From: Melioribacter sp051488665
GTDB lineage: Bacteria; Bacteroidota; Ignavibacteria; Ignavibacteriales; Melioribacteraceae
Assembly: GCF_051488665.1 (NCBI RefSeq)
Contig: NZ_JBPSEG010000003.1
Location: forward strand, 248,001-312,000
Direction of reading: 5' to 3'
Length of the DNA stretch: 64,000 nucleotides
This document shows positions 9,056 to 17,803 of this stretch, piece by piece (position 1 is the stretch's first letter; every line of letters starts with the position of its first letter). The notes beneath the pieces are model-generated. The model made no database searches and was not told the DNA's origin. It saw only the letters and a list, made by a program, of their open reading frames with translations. Position numbers and translations under genes: made by a program.

Positions 9056-9454
9056 GTGAAAACAAAATTCACATTACCGCTGGCGGCAATAATTCTCTTG
9101 CTTCTCTCTTATAATCATGCTATCGCTCAAACCGCGTCTCCCAGAGCAACGGTCGAACCGGAAGCGTATGATTTTGGCGATATCGAAGGCGATTCTACCG
9201 TTACCGCATATTTCTTAATCAAAAACGCCGGAACAGACACGCTTCATATATTGAGCGCGCGAGCTTCATGCGGGTGTACGGCTGTTTTACCGGATAAACG
9301 CAAGCTTGCCCCAGGCGAAACAAGCAGTCTTAAAGTTTCTTTCAACCCAAAAGGAAAATCGGGCAAGCAACTAAAATACGTATATCTTGAAACGGACGAC
9401 CCTCTTAATAAGAGACTGAAAATAACAATACATGCAAACATTACATCCAATTGA
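9056..9454 (+). CDS. DUF1573 domain protein, exported
   Basis: A 132-residue protein starting at GTG 9056 with a signal peptide (residues 1-25, cut near AIAQT) and one DUF1573 immunoglobulin-like domain. Family marks are AYDFGDIEGD, FLIKNAGTDTL, the SCGCT motif at about 74-78, LAPGETSSLKV and VYLETDDP. DUF1573 proteins are common in Bacteroidota and relatives and have no settled function; the SCGCT cysteines could be redox-active or bind metal. Its place between metal-binding proteins and the zinc-ribbon genes suggests a periplasmic partner of this locus. Confidence 0.85.
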   Translation: MKTKFTLPLAAIILLLLSYNHAIAQTASPRATVEPEAYDFGDIEGDSTVTAYFLIKNAGTDTLHILSARASCGCTAVLPDKRKLAPGETSSLKVSFNPKGKSGKQLKYVYLETDDPLNKRLKITIHANITSN

Positions 9455-9484
9455 CGTTTTAATAATTTTTATGAGAGGTCTTTT

Positions 9485-10399
9485 ATGATTTGTAACAACT
9501 GCGGACTCAATAATAACGACGAAAACAAATTTTGCACTAATTGCGGCGTCGAACTTGAAAAAGCAACCGTCTCTTGCAACATGTGCGGCGCGGACAACGA
9601 TTCTTCAAATACATATTGCGTATCGTGCGGAGCCAAAATCAAGGCGGCTGTACAGCAGGGCGAACTTCGGCGCAAGAAAAACAAACGCAATCCCTCAAAG
9701 ACTATCAAAGGGAAACAACGCTCGAACAATTATAATATCGAGAAAAGACTGAATTTCAAACCATTAATAATAACGATAGGGGTTTTCGTCGCCTCTCTGG
9801 CAATATACACTATCATCGATAAAAATATAAATAAAGACAATCTTTACAAGCCTGCTAATTTTGAAATTAAGAGCGGCAATCCCGCCGTAGAGGCAAAAGT
9901 TTACGAGATCGCTTCTAAATTCGTTTGCTCTTGCGGCACCTGCGGTGAAGAATCGCTCGAGCTTTGTACGTGTCCCCGCGCCGCCGAGGAAAGGCAGTTT
10001 ATCAGAGAATACGTCGAAAAAAATGCGAATTCATCCGACATAATAATGGCGCTTGCAAATAAATACGGATACCTTAAGTCTGAATACGCAAAAAGTTACA
10101 ATGTGGATAAATCGCGAGTCTGGAATACTACGGAGATAAAATACCCTTCAAGCCCGGCTAAAGGAATTAACGCGAGCGCGCAAAGCGCAACTTTTGCCGA
10201 CATAAATAATATTTATTCGGCTTTTAATTGTCCTTGCGGTCAATGCGGCATAGACGAACTTAAAGATTGCAATTGCAATCATCCGAACGGAGCGACGGAA
10301 GTCAAAAGATTCATTAGAGATAAGATTGCCGAGAACAAATATAGCGTCGATCAAATTATTGAGCTTGTAGATAAACGATACGGCGGAAAAAAAATATAA
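9485..10399 (+). CDS. Double zinc-ribbon membrane protein with two CcmH-like Cys repeats
   Basis: A 304-residue protein of unusual build. Two cytoplasmic zinc ribbons come first (Cys3, 6, 17, 20 and Cys31, 34, 45, 48). A basic linker and one membrane helix (about 93-111) follow. Two extracytoplasmic repeats then share the exact spacing C-x-C-x2-C-x7-C-x-C (Cys148-163 and Cys249-264), each followed by a helical segment (RQFIREYVEKN, KRFIRDKIAEN). The repeats resemble the CcmH/NrfF or PCYCGC-type domains that handle thiols or metals, so a redox or metal-transfer role is inferred. It lies directly upstream of a DUF2318 protein and an ABC transporter. Confidence 0.72.
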   Translation: MICNNCGLNNNDENKFCTNCGVELEKATVSCNMCGADNDSSNTYCVSCGAKIKAAVQQGELRRKKNKRNPSKTIKGKQRSNNYNIEKRLNFKPLIITIGVFVASLAIYTIIDKNINKDNLYKPANFEIKSGNPAVEAKVYEIASKFVCSCGTCGEESLELCTCPRAAEERQFIREYVEKNANSSDIIMALANKYGYLKSEYAKSYNVDKSRVWNTTEIKYPSSPAKGINASAQSATFADINNIYSAFNCPCGQCGIDELKDCNCNHPNGATEVKRFIRDKIAENKYSVDQIIELVDKRYGGKKI

Positions 10400-10437
10400 T
10401 TACGCATTTGTAATTAAGAATAATAACGGAGTTAACC

Positions 10438-11097
10438 ATGTCGATTAATAATTACTGTCCCGAATGCGGAAACAAGATTAACGAGTCGGTTATTTATTGC
10501 CCTAATTGCGGAAAAAAAATTCATAATGCCGAGAGCAAGCGCGATCGTATTATCGGCAAAACGAGCCGTCGCGGCAACAACCTGTACATAGCGGGAATTA
10601 TAGTTCTTTTCGTAATATTCTTAATATATTACTTCAATTCCGAACCGAGCAAGGCATATTCAATAATAAAAGAACAACCTCGAGTGACCGACAATGTCGA
10701 CTATCCTCAGAGCCGTTTCGATCATATAATAACCGTCGCTTTTGAAAAAGACGGAAAAATAATCATACCGCTTGAACTCGTTAAAGAGAATAAATTTGCG
10801 CGTTTTCAGGTGGCAGGTTTGCCTGAATCAACGCCGCCGATACTGGCTTACTTAACCGAAGACGGAAAAGTAGTAACCGCAATCAGCATGTGCGAGCCTT
10901 GCAACTCTACGGAATTTCACATACAAGGCGGCGACCTCGTATGCAACTCTTGCGGCACCACGTGGGACCTTAATAATCTGGACGCAATAAGCGGTTCATG
11001 CGGGAAATATCCTCCCGACCCTATTCCAAGCAAGATTGTCGGGAATGAAATTCAGATTGAGAAACAATTTGTAACAAACTGGAGAAGACGGGTCTGA
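10438..11097 (+). CDS. Zinc-ribbon membrane protein with DUF2318 domain
   Basis: A 219-residue protein with an N-terminal zinc ribbon (Cys7, 10, 21, 24), one membrane helix (about 49-66) and an outside DUF2318-type domain. That domain carries Cys152, Cys155, Cys169, Cys172 and Cys188 in the setting MCEPC ... VCNSCGTTWDL ... GSCG. DUF2318 proteins occur with FTR1/P19 iron uptake and with MacB-like ABC transporters, for example in the Campylobacter p19 locus. The gene ends two bases before an ABC permease gene. A role in moving electrons, thiols or metal to the ABC system is inferred. No FTR1 or P19 gene is in this window. Confidence 0.78.
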   Translation: MSINNYCPECGNKINESVIYCPNCGKKIHNAESKRDRIIGKTSRRGNNLYIAGIIVLFVIFLIYYFNSEPSKAYSIIKEQPRVTDNVDYPQSRFDHIITVAFEKDGKIIIPLELVKENKFARFQVAGLPESTPPILAYLTEDGKVVTAISMCEPCNSTEFHIQGGDLVCNSCGTTWDLNNLDAISGSCGKYPPDPIPSKIVGNEIQIEKQFVTNWRRRV

Positions 11098-11099
11098 TT

Positions 11100-12260
11100 A
11101 TGAAAATATATTCCATTGCATTACAGAGTATAAAAAGGAAAAAGTCAAAAACTATATTATTAATTGCGGGACTTTTGCTTTCAGTCGCCTCAGTAATAAC
11201 AATTATGACGGTAAGTAAAAACATCAACGAAAATGTAGCCGCGGCGCTTGACGAATACGGGGCAAATATACTAGTGACGCCAAAATCGGACAATCTTTCA
11301 TTAAATTACGCGGGCATTTCGATAAGCAGCACATCGTACGAGTCCCACGAGCTCAACAACGAAGACATAATTAAAATAAGAAACATAAAAAACAAAAAGA
11401 ACATAAGCATTGTAGCGCCCAAACTTTTTGTACTCACAGAGATATCAGGCAAAAATGTAATTGTAGCGGGAATTAAAACAAATGAGGAATTCAGACTAAA
11501 AAAATGGTGGAAGCTGCGCGGGAAAAAACCAGACGCGTCAGACGAAATCTTTATCGGGGCTAATCTGGCGGGATTATTGTCTGTTAGACACAATGACACG
11601 CTTACCATATCCGGCGAAAAATTTATAATAACGGGCGTATTAGAAAAAACCGGGGCGCAAGACGACGGTATGCTCTTTATGTCGGTCGATAAAGCTCAAT
11701 CGCTTTTTTCGAAAGGCAATAAAATCAGTCTTATTGAGATAGCTGCGCTATGCTACGATTGCCCAATTGACGAAATTGTCAGCCAAATTTCTGCGAAGCT
11801 GCCGGGCGCGTCCGTTATGCCCATCAAGCAAGCTATCGAATCCAAAATGACAGCCATTCATCGCTTCGAGCACTTTTCCCTCGGCGTATCGGCAATTATA
11901 CTTATAATAAGCATATTGATTGTTTTCACAAATATTAACGCTTCGGTAAACGAAAGAACGCGGGAAATCGGAATTTTTCAAGCTGTCGGTTTCAGAAGAA
12001 TTCATATTATGCAGATTATTCTGCTTGAAGTGATAATGATAAGTCTGACGGCGGGCGCGCTTGGCTACATAACCGGAATTTTAGCGGCTAAATTCATCGT
12101 TCCAATTCTCTCAATGAATTCAAACGTCAGCGTCGGTTACGATATTAATATCTTATTTCTATCACTTATTTTCTCGGTCTTACTCGGCATGCTCGGAGGA
12201 TTTTATCCCGCCTACAGAGCGACGAGATTGGACCCAACCGCCGCATTCAGAGCATTATAA
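11100..12260 (+). CDS. ABC transporter permease, FtsX/MacB type
   Basis: A 386-residue inner-membrane protein with one N-terminal helix (about 17-38), a large periplasmic MacB-type domain (about 40-250) and three C-terminal helices. The conserved motif NERTREIGIFQAVGFRR lies in the loop between the first two of these. This four-helix layout is that of MacB, LolC and FtsX permeases, which act mechanically on periplasmic partners rather than importing solutes. It is the only permease in the operon, so a homodimer is expected. The partner ATPase follows within seven bases. Confidence 0.9.
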   Translation: MKIYSIALQSIKRKKSKTILLIAGLLLSVASVITIMTVSKNINENVAAALDEYGANILVTPKSDNLSLNYAGISISSTSYESHELNNEDIIKIRNIKNKKNISIVAPKLFVLTEISGKNVIVAGIKTNEEFRLKKWWKLRGKKPDASDEIFIGANLAGLLSVRHNDTLTISGEKFIITGVLEKTGAQDDGMLFMSVDKAQSLFSKGNKISLIEIAALCYDCPIDEIVSQISAKLPGASVMPIKQAIESKMTAIHRFEHFSLGVSAIILIISILIVFTNINASVNERTREIGIFQAVGFRRIHIMQIILLEVIMISLTAGALGYITGILAAKFIVPILSMNSNVSVGYDINILFLSLIFSVLLGMLGGFYPAYRATRLDPTAAFRAL

Positions 12261-12272
12261 AGGAATATGGTT

Positions 12273-12980
12273 ATGAATTTTATTGAAATTAAAAATCTTG
12301 TAAAACAGTATTATACGGGCGCTGAAGAAGTGCGAGCCGTAAACGACATCTCTATGAATATTCAGAAAAATGAATTCATTATATTGCTTGGACAATCCGG
12401 GTCAGGAAAAAGCACGCTTTTAACGGCTATCGGAGGACTAAACAAACCGACATCCGGCAGCGTCATTGTTGATCAAATAGATATATACCGTCTTAACAAT
12501 TCGCGTCGCGCCGACTTCCGTAAAGAATATATCGGATTCATATTCCAAAATTTCCAATTGATGCCTTACCTGACCGTAGAAGAAAACATTATGATGCCCT
12601 TGTCAATTACGGAATTAAGTTCCGAAGAACAAAGAGCAAGAGTAGACGCCTTAATAAAAAAAGTAAGTTTAACGGGCAAATCCAAGAGATTAATCCACGA
12701 ATTAAGCGGCGGAGAACAACAAAGAGTCGCTATTGCAAGAGCGCTCGTAAACGATCCTCTGATAATATTGGCGGACGAGCCGACGGGCAATTTGGATTCA
12801 CGCACCGGAGCGGCAATTATGGATTTGTTTTCGGAACTAAACGACGAAGGGAAAACGATTATAATTGTCACTCACAATAAAGAATACGTCCATTACTCAA
12901 CGAAGTGCGTAGAGCTGCACGACGGCTCCGTCAAAAATATTGAAATCTTCAAAAACGCTACGGCGCCGGCGGAAATATGA
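12273..12980 (+). CDS. ABC transporter ATP-binding protein, MacB/LolD type
   Basis: ATPase partner of the FtsX-type permease, about 235 residues. It shows Walker A GQSGSGKST, a Q-loop in FIFQNFQLMPYLTVEEN, signature LSGGEQQR, Walker B with DEPTGNLDS, and a switch His in VTHN. ATG 12273 is chosen over ATG 12267 because AGGA at 12261 lies eight bases ahead of it and only two ahead of the other. Its end overlaps the TPR gene start (ATGA at 12977-12980), pointing to coupled translation. Confidence 0.93.
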   Translation: MNFIEIKNLVKQYYTGAEEVRAVNDISMNIQKNEFIILLGQSGSGKSTLLTAIGGLNKPTSGSVIVDQIDIYRLNNSRRADFRKEYIGFIFQNFQLMPYLTVEENIMMPLSITELSSEEQRARVDALIKKVSLTGKSKRLIHELSGGEQQRVAIARALVNDPLIILADEPTGNLDSRTGAAIMDLFSELNDEGKTIIIVTHNKEYVHYSTKCVELHDGSVKNIEIFKNATAPAEI

Positions 12981-14113
12981 AAGCATGTCTTAACATAGCG
13001 TTCATTTTTGCGCTTCTGGCGCATCCCGTCTTTACTTACGCCCAAATTCGACCCGACAGCGCAAATAGTTCAACCTCAGTAAACGATTCGCTCCTCTTTA
13101 ATACGAATAACTCGGCGGCTCGCCCAAAAGAAAACGATTCAATATACGTTCAATCAGGAAATTTCTTTTTTGAAAAGAATATGTATCGCGAAGCAGCTGA
13201 ACAATATTACGCCGCATACAGACTCAATCCCGAAAATAAGCCCTTAAAATTCAGACTGGCAGAAACCTATTATCTATTAAACGATTTTAAAGAGGCGAAA
13301 GAATTATTCGAAGAACTTCAGTATGAAACGGAAGACAACGCAATAATACCGGAATATCTGGGACAGATTGCAATAGCCGAAAGAGATTATCCTTCTATAA
13401 AAAAATATTTTAATCGTATCCTCGAAATTGACTCGACAAATATGGACGCCCTGAATACTCTGGGAACGCTGGCAATGTTCAACGACGATAACTATACGGC
13501 GGAAGTTTTATTGAGGAAATCGGTTGAATTCCATCCGAGAAATATCAACGGACTGTATAATCTCGGAACGCTTTATTTATTAAATAACCGCTTTAATCAA
13601 GCGGAGGAATATCTTTTAAAGGCGTATTTTATTGACAGTCTGGATTCGAAAATAACGTACACGCTTGGATTGCTTTACATTGGCTTAGAAAGATACATAA
13701 AAGCCGAGCGATTTCTTAATATTTCTCTTTCTCTCCTGCAAAATAACCCGGACGCCTGGATAGCTCTGTATATTACGCAAAAAAAACTTAACAAACTCAA
13801 GGACGCCCGAAACGCTATAGAAAAGATAGAAGAACTTTTTCCCGACAATGCGCACATAAATCTATTGAAAGCCGACTATTATTATTCAACAAACGACTTA
13901 AACGAAGCAATCTATTACGCCGAAAAAGAAATTAAAAATAATCCCGAACAGATAATAGGCTATCAAATACTTTCAACTCTATATAGACTGGCGGGCAAAC
14001 CGGAAAAAGCCGGATATTATAAAAACATTATAAACAATAAGCCGCGATTATTGGATTCGATAGCCGTTCCTATAATAAATTATTTAGACATAGCGCTGAT
14101 AATAACAAATTAA
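12977..14113 (+). CDS. Exported TPR-repeat protein
   Basis: A 378-residue protein with a signal peptide (about 1-23) followed by tandem tetratricopeptide repeats over most of its length. Recognisable repeat cores include YREAAEQYYAAYRLNPENK, NINGLYNLGTLYLLNNRFN and YTLGLLYIGLERYIKAERF. Such proteins scaffold protein complexes; here the periplasm or inner face of the outer membrane is likely. It overlaps the ABC ATPase gene by four bases and so belongs to the same operon. The partner is unknown. Confidence 0.85.
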   Translation: MKACLNIAFIFALLAHPVFTYAQIRPDSANSSTSVNDSLLFNTNNSAARPKENDSIYVQSGNFFFEKNMYREAAEQYYAAYRLNPENKPLKFRLAETYYLLNDFKEAKELFEELQYETEDNAIIPEYLGQIAIAERDYPSIKKYFNRILEIDSTNMDALNTLGTLAMFNDDNYTAEVLLRKSVEFHPRNINGLYNLGTLYLLNNRFNQAEEYLLKAYFIDSLDSKITYTLGLLYIGLERYIKAERFLNISLSLLQNNPDAWIALYITQKKLNKLKDARNAIEKIEELFPDNAHINLLKADYYYSTNDLNEAIYYAEKEIKNNPEQIIGYQILSTLYRLAGKPEKAGYYKNIINNKPRLLDSIAVPIINYLDIALIITN

Positions 14114-14127
14114 CTTGAGGTAATTTT

Positions 14128-14682
14128 ATGAAAAAACTACCGCTAATATTAACCGTTTCGCTTTTATTTCTGGCTGGCTGTATGACTCCGGGATTTCATA
14201 TGATAGGGATGCACTCGTCCGATAACGAAACGACAGCCGTCGCTCCTATTTTCAAAGAAGTTATTTATAACGAATATAAGTTCAGCGCGGAATTTTCAAC
14301 CGACTTCCAAACTAATCAGTCACATTACAGCCTGGAAATTTTCAATCTTTCCTCCGAAGATATGGTAACTGATGCCGAAGTGCGGTTTGAAGTATTAAAG
14401 ATTAGCGAGCCTCAGGAAAGGCTCTTTGCAAAACCGTTATACTCCGACGGCTTAAAAAGGTTTTCCGTCAGCCGCCCAATTGAATCGGATCGTCAAATCG
14501 TAGGGCGGTTTTTAGTATACGCCGTCGAAGGAAAACAATTAGAAACTCCGCTGGAAATTTCTTTCGATTTTGATAAAATTCATTATAAACACAATCACGT
14601 CAGGGAGAACGGAATAAGCGAATGGTGGTATATAGGCGCCGCCGGCATGGCTGTAATGATGTTTCTATGGCATATATTTTAG
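14128..14682 (+). CDS. Hypothetical lipoprotein with C-terminal membrane helix
   Basis: A 184-residue protein with a clear lipobox (FLAGC, Cys18) and a predicted beta-rich middle (about 40-155). Its C-terminal hydrophobic stretch (WWYIGAAGMAVMMFLWHIF) could re-enter the membrane. The family is not recognised. A lipid anchor plus a C-terminal helix is an odd combination and suggests attachment at the inner-membrane face, near the ABC permease of the same operon. Confidence 0.7.
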   Translation: MKKLPLILTVSLLFLAGCMTPGFHMIGMHSSDNETTAVAPIFKEVIYNEYKFSAEFSTDFQTNQSHYSLEIFNLSSEDMVTDAEVRFEVLKISEPQERLFAKPLYSDGLKRFSVSRPIESDRQIVGRFLVYAVEGKQLETPLEISFDFDKIHYKHNHVRENGISEWWYIGAAGMAVMMFLWHIF

Positions 14683-14695
14683 AGCTCTTTTATCG

Positions 14696-15436
14696 ATGCA
14701 AAGCTTAAAAATCACATATTTATTACCGTTTCTATTCTTTTTCATGTTTTTTTATCAAATAGCGGCAGTCGCCCAGAACGGGTGGTCGTTTACAACGCAA
14801 GTGGAATACACAGGTATTAGAAACGGCGTCATTAACAATACTATTCGAATAAGCGGCGCAGGCAATTGGAATATTGCGCATTCTACAGAACTAATATACG
14901 CCAGGGATAAAATCAACTCTTCAGCAAACGATGTTTTGACGGCTCGGAATATCCTTTACAATTTCCCCGCAAGCTCATTATATGGAGACGCGGAATCAAA
15001 CGGCGACGACGAAATGAATTCCGTTACGACTGCGATTAATTCCTATGCCAGGCTTCCTTTTGTGTTTTGCAACGAATATCGAGGCGATTATGAATATGGC
15101 TTTTCATTTACAATCCGAAAATATTTCGCTAATATGTGCGGATTCGGAGGCGCCGGCTACATAATAATCAACAGCGCATCACATCTCGAATTCAACAGGG
15201 CGGCTGCATACGGAATCGGTATCGGCAAACGCTTCTACGATAAAACAATTAACGTCTATGTTTATCTGCACGGTTATAAAGCATACGACAATTTTTTCGA
15301 TAACGCGGAATTCATATCTTGGGGAGTAAATTATAATTTTTCGTCACGCACGACTTTTTTCCTCTTAAGCACGCTTGAAGTAAGCGAAATCTTCTCCGAG
15401 TACTCGTTTTCATACGGTCTTAAATGGAGTTTATAA
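14696..15436 (+). CDS. Hypothetical exported, probably outer-membrane, protein
   Basis: A 246-residue protein with a signal peptide (about 1-27, cut near AAVAQN). Its body has alternating aromatic and polar strands (YGIGIGKRFYDKTINVYVYL, SWGVNYNFSSRTTFFLL) ending in an amphipathic strand (FSYGLKWSL). This pattern fits a small outer-membrane beta barrel. No family was recognised. It lies 13 bases behind the lipoprotein gene in the same run. Confidence 0.65.
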   Translation: MQSLKITYLLPFLFFFMFFYQIAAVAQNGWSFTTQVEYTGIRNGVINNTIRISGAGNWNIAHSTELIYARDKINSSANDVLTARNILYNFPASSLYGDAESNGDDEMNSVTTAINSYARLPFVFCNEYRGDYEYGFSFTIRKYFANMCGFGGAGYIIINSASHLEFNRAAAYGIGIGKRFYDKTINVYVYLHGYKAYDNFFDNAEFISWGVNYNFSSRTTFFLLSTLEVSEIFSEYSFSYGLKWSL

Positions 15437-15459
15437 TAATTAACAAAAAAGGAGCGTTT

Positions 15460-16041
15460 ATGAATAAATTATTAATTATTTTACTTGCGCCAATATTAAT
15501 AACGGCGCATGAAGGACACCAAAACAGCAAACCCGACACCGTCACAACTGTTAACGGGGACACCATCGCAATTAACGGGAAGCCCGTTTCCGCCCTCGCC
15601 GAAAAACCTAACGCGAACGGCTCCGAAGCGGAAGAGAAAACTTTCGAGTTGGATATTAGAAAATCATTATTTTCGCACCTGCACAACAAATTAGTTCATT
15701 TTCCAATAGCCTTTTCTCTTGCCGCACTTTTACTTATGTTTTTTTATCTAAAAGACGAGCGTTATAGACCCGCTTTGCTTGCGCTCGTATCATTGGCGTT
15801 CTTAACGGCGGTGGGAGCCTATTTTACAGGCGAACAACAGAAAGCGGCGTTTGAAAATACAAGCCGGTGGTGGGTAGCCGATTTACACGAGCTGTTCGGA
15901 ATCATTACGTCCGTAACAATATTATTTTGGTTAATTTCTCTTTTATCCGTCAGATACAAAAAGATAACTATAATTTTATCTTTAGTCGTCGCCGCTCTTG
16001 TATTTGTAACGGGCCTTTTAGGCGGAACGTTAGCGCATTAA
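15460..16041 (+). CDS. DUF2231-type membrane protein
   Basis: A 193-residue protein starting at ATG 15460, chosen because AAAAAAGGAG lies just ahead and the next residues form a signal-like helix. A short His-bearing periplasmic segment (EGHQNSKPD) is followed by four membrane helices in the DUF2231 pattern: LHNKLVHFPIAFSLAALLLMF, LVSLAFLTAVGAYFTGEQ, HELFGIITSVTILFWLI and VVAALVFVTGLLGG. Conserved His residues in the first and third helices are typical of this family, which is thought to bind haem or metal; that is not proven here. Confidence 0.82.
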   Translation: MNKLLIILLAPILITAHEGHQNSKPDTVTTVNGDTIAINGKPVSALAEKPNANGSEAEEKTFELDIRKSLFSHLHNKLVHFPIAFSLAALLLMFFYLKDERYRPALLALVSLAFLTAVGAYFTGEQQKAAFENTSRWWVADLHELFGIITSVTILFWLISLLSVRYKKITIILSLVVAALVFVTGLLGGTLAH

Positions 16042-16070
16042 ACAAACATTCTAATATACGACATAACTCG

Positions 16071-16439
16071 ATGGAACTAACATATAAAGACAAAAGCGAA
16101 TTTCTCAGGGGCTTTTTGACGCTAATCAGAAAAGACGGCGCCATTTGCAATTACGAGCGAAAGATGGCTTTAATAATCGGCAGACATTTCGGTTTCGCCG
16201 AGGATTTTTGTATTGAAGCGTTGGACACTCTGCTCGAAAACGAATACATTTCCGAAGCCCCTCCCGTTTTTTCCAATAGGGAAGTCGCGCGTTATTTTAT
16301 AAGCGAAACATACAATATCCTTGAGCAAATACACGAGCTGAGCTTAGCGGAACTAAAATGGCTCGATTCGGTATTGCAAGCAAATCACATCGACAGGCGC
16401 AACTTCCCATTTTTGCTTCAACTGTCGGAAAATTACTAA
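16071..16439 (+). CDS. Hypothetical small helical protein
   Basis: A 122-residue soluble protein starting at ATG 16071, 29 bases after the DUF2231 gene. It is mostly helical (FLRGFLTLIRKDGAICNYER, ALDTLLENEYISE, LAELKWLDSVLQANH) with no membrane segment. The opening GFLTLIRKDGAICNYERKMA faintly recalls TerB-like helical domains, but I cannot assign a family. Confidence 0.65.
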   Translation: MELTYKDKSEFLRGFLTLIRKDGAICNYERKMALIIGRHFGFAEDFCIEALDTLLENEYISEAPPVFSNREVARYFISETYNILEQIHELSLAELKWLDSVLQANHIDRRNFPFLLQLSENY

Positions 16440-16475
16440 AAGTCTGCAAACGCCGGGAAATATATTTTTATGTAA

Positions 16476-16518
16476 ATATCGCTTGCCTATATCGTTCTAC
16501 GATATTATGTTTCGATAT
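16476..16518. promoter_or_regulatory. Nested dyad operator ahead of the PadR gene
   Basis: Four hexamer half-sites are centred on 16497: ATATCG at 16476-16481 and 16489-16494, and CGATAT at 16500-16505 and 16513-16518. The inner pair extends to ATATCGTTCTACGATAT (seven-bp arms), and each outer half lies 13 bases from its inner copy. It ends 16 bases before the PadR start codon, so it is a good autoregulatory operator candidate. Confidence 0.6.
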
Positions 16519-16534
16519 CATAAAGGAATTTATT

Positions 16535-16846
16535 ATGGAAGACAAATTATTAAAAGATTTGTTTTTGGGTTTTATCAAAGTGCATATTCTTCATCACGCA
16601 TATAAAGAGCGAATTTACGGACAGGAATTTAACGAGGAATTGAAACGGCACGGCTATCACATTTCATACGGAACTCTATACCCAATATTTCACAAGCTTG
16701 AAGAGCAGGGATATTTAATATCCGAAACCGAAAATGTTAACGGAAAAATACGCCGTTATTATTCCATTACAAAAAACGGCAAAAAAATTTTAGAAAAAGC
16801 CAAACAACAGGCAAAAGAACTTGTTGACGAATTATACGAAAAATAA
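16535..16846 (+). CDS. PadR-family transcriptional regulator
   Basis: A 103-residue winged-helix DNA-binding protein. ATG 16535 is chosen because AAAGGA lies 7-12 bases upstream and the PadR domain begins at once. PadR marks are HAYKERIYGQEF, YHISYGTLYPIFHKLEEQGYLISE (recognition helix and wing) and IRRYYSITKNGKKILE. It is the short form, lacking the long C-terminal dimer domain. It heads a three-gene unit with a membrane protein and a ferredoxin, and the dyad upstream suggests autoregulation. The signal is unknown; redox or metal stress fits the context. Confidence 0.9.
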   Translation: MEDKLLKDLFLGFIKVHILHHAYKERIYGQEFNEELKRHGYHISYGTLYPIFHKLEEQGYLISETENVNGKIRRYYSITKNGKKILEKAKQQAKELVDELYEK

Positions 16847-16858
16847 AAAGGGGGATAA

Positions 16859-17491
16859 ATGAACGCTTACAAAGCGCTCGAAATATGGACGGCTCAAACG
16901 CTGCTCGATTTAGGAATTCTTTTTTCAATTATCTCGGCTTTACTTCATATAGGCAGACCATATTTTGAACGAATCTTATCAAGAATGACTTTGAGAGTAG
17001 CCGCCGATCTCTGGTGGTTAATCTACATTATTCTCAGAGACGGACTGCTGTTTTTTTCCGTACTCTTTATTTTCTTAAATGTGAATCTCGATTTGATGGC
17101 AGATATTAAAATCGGTTTGCCATTCGTGCCGTTTGGTATGGTGGTTTTAGTAATTTCTCTCATTATAAAAGTATTCAGAAACACTGAAGATTATAATAAG
17201 CTGTCGAAAATAAATAACTACATTATAGCATTCGGAGCCTTTCTGAATTTTATTGGTTATGTGCTGGTGATGGAAGCTCCCGGAGACGAATATCCGGCAG
17301 CCAAACAGCCTTTCTGGCAAATAATGAAATCTCTTCGTTCAAATCTTAATCCCGAACTTTCTACCGTAGTTTTTTACATAACCTTTGTATTGCTATTTCT
17401 AACATTTACTGCGGCGTTATATTATTTCTCCCGACAATTTAGAAATAATACTACTGACAAAATAAAGGGAAAAGAAAATGTACAGGCTTAA
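16859..17491 (+). CDS. Hypothetical polytopic membrane protein
   Basis: A 210-residue protein with five predicted membrane helices (about 12-31, 53-73, 85-103, 120-138, 165-190). A strong GGGGG ribosome site precedes the ATG. The family is not recognised. Its gene overlaps the ferredoxin gene by 14 bases, which suggests it anchors or exchanges electrons with that ferredoxin, perhaps as a small quinone-linked or haem-binding subunit; this is inference. Confidence 0.75.
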   Translation: MNAYKALEIWTAQTLLDLGILFSIISALLHIGRPYFERILSRMTLRVAADLWWLIYIILRDGLLFFSVLFIFLNVNLDLMADIKIGLPFVPFGMVVLVISLIIKVFRNTEDYNKLSKINNYIIAFGAFLNFIGYVLVMEAPGDEYPAAKQPFWQIMKSLRSNLNPELSTVVFYITFVLLFLTFTAALYYFSRQFRNNTTDKIKGKENVQA

Positions 17492-17780
17492 GTTAAACGC
17501 AAAAGACTGCGTCTCCTGCGGTATATGTATGGATGTCTGTTTAACAAATGCAATCGACATGAGAATTCACAGAGGAAAAACTATTGAAGGTAATTATTTG
17601 TCATATCTTGAATTCAACGATAAAACCAATAAAGAATTATTACCGGAGAAAATGATGACATTCCCTTTCATGAAAAACTCAGAATTGTGCAACGGCTGTA
17701 TGGTTTGCGTTGAGGAATGTCCTACTTCCGCAATTGCTATCGACTTACATATTAAAGCATATAATTCGTTAACCCACTGA
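17478..17780 (+). CDS. 2[4Fe-4S] ferredoxin
   Basis: A 100-residue protein with two four-cysteine cluster motifs: CVSCGICMDVCLTNAI near the start and CNGCMVCVEECPTSAI near residue 75. The 40-residue insert between the motifs is longer than in clostridial ferredoxin. It carries electrons, probably to or from the overlapping membrane protein. It is the last gene of the rightward metal locus. Confidence 0.9.
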   Translation: MYRLKLNAKDCVSCGICMDVCLTNAIDMRIHRGKTIEGNYLSYLEFNDKTNKELLPEKMMTFPFMKNSELCNGCMVCVEECPTSAIAIDLHIKAYNSLTH

Positions 17781-17783
17781 AAC

Positions 17784-17803
17784 GGCACTTAAATGCCTTT
17801 TTT
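17784..17803 (+). terminator. Weak terminator after the ferredoxin gene
   Basis: A short GGCA/TGCC stem (17784-17787 and 17794-17797) is followed by a run of six T. The rest of 17804-17974, between the convergent operons, holds nothing I recognise. Confidence 0.4.

Noticed and set aside
15867..16070. Long 5' extension of the small helical protein
   Set aside because: It overlaps the DUF2231 gene in another frame; ATG 16071 is the sensible start.
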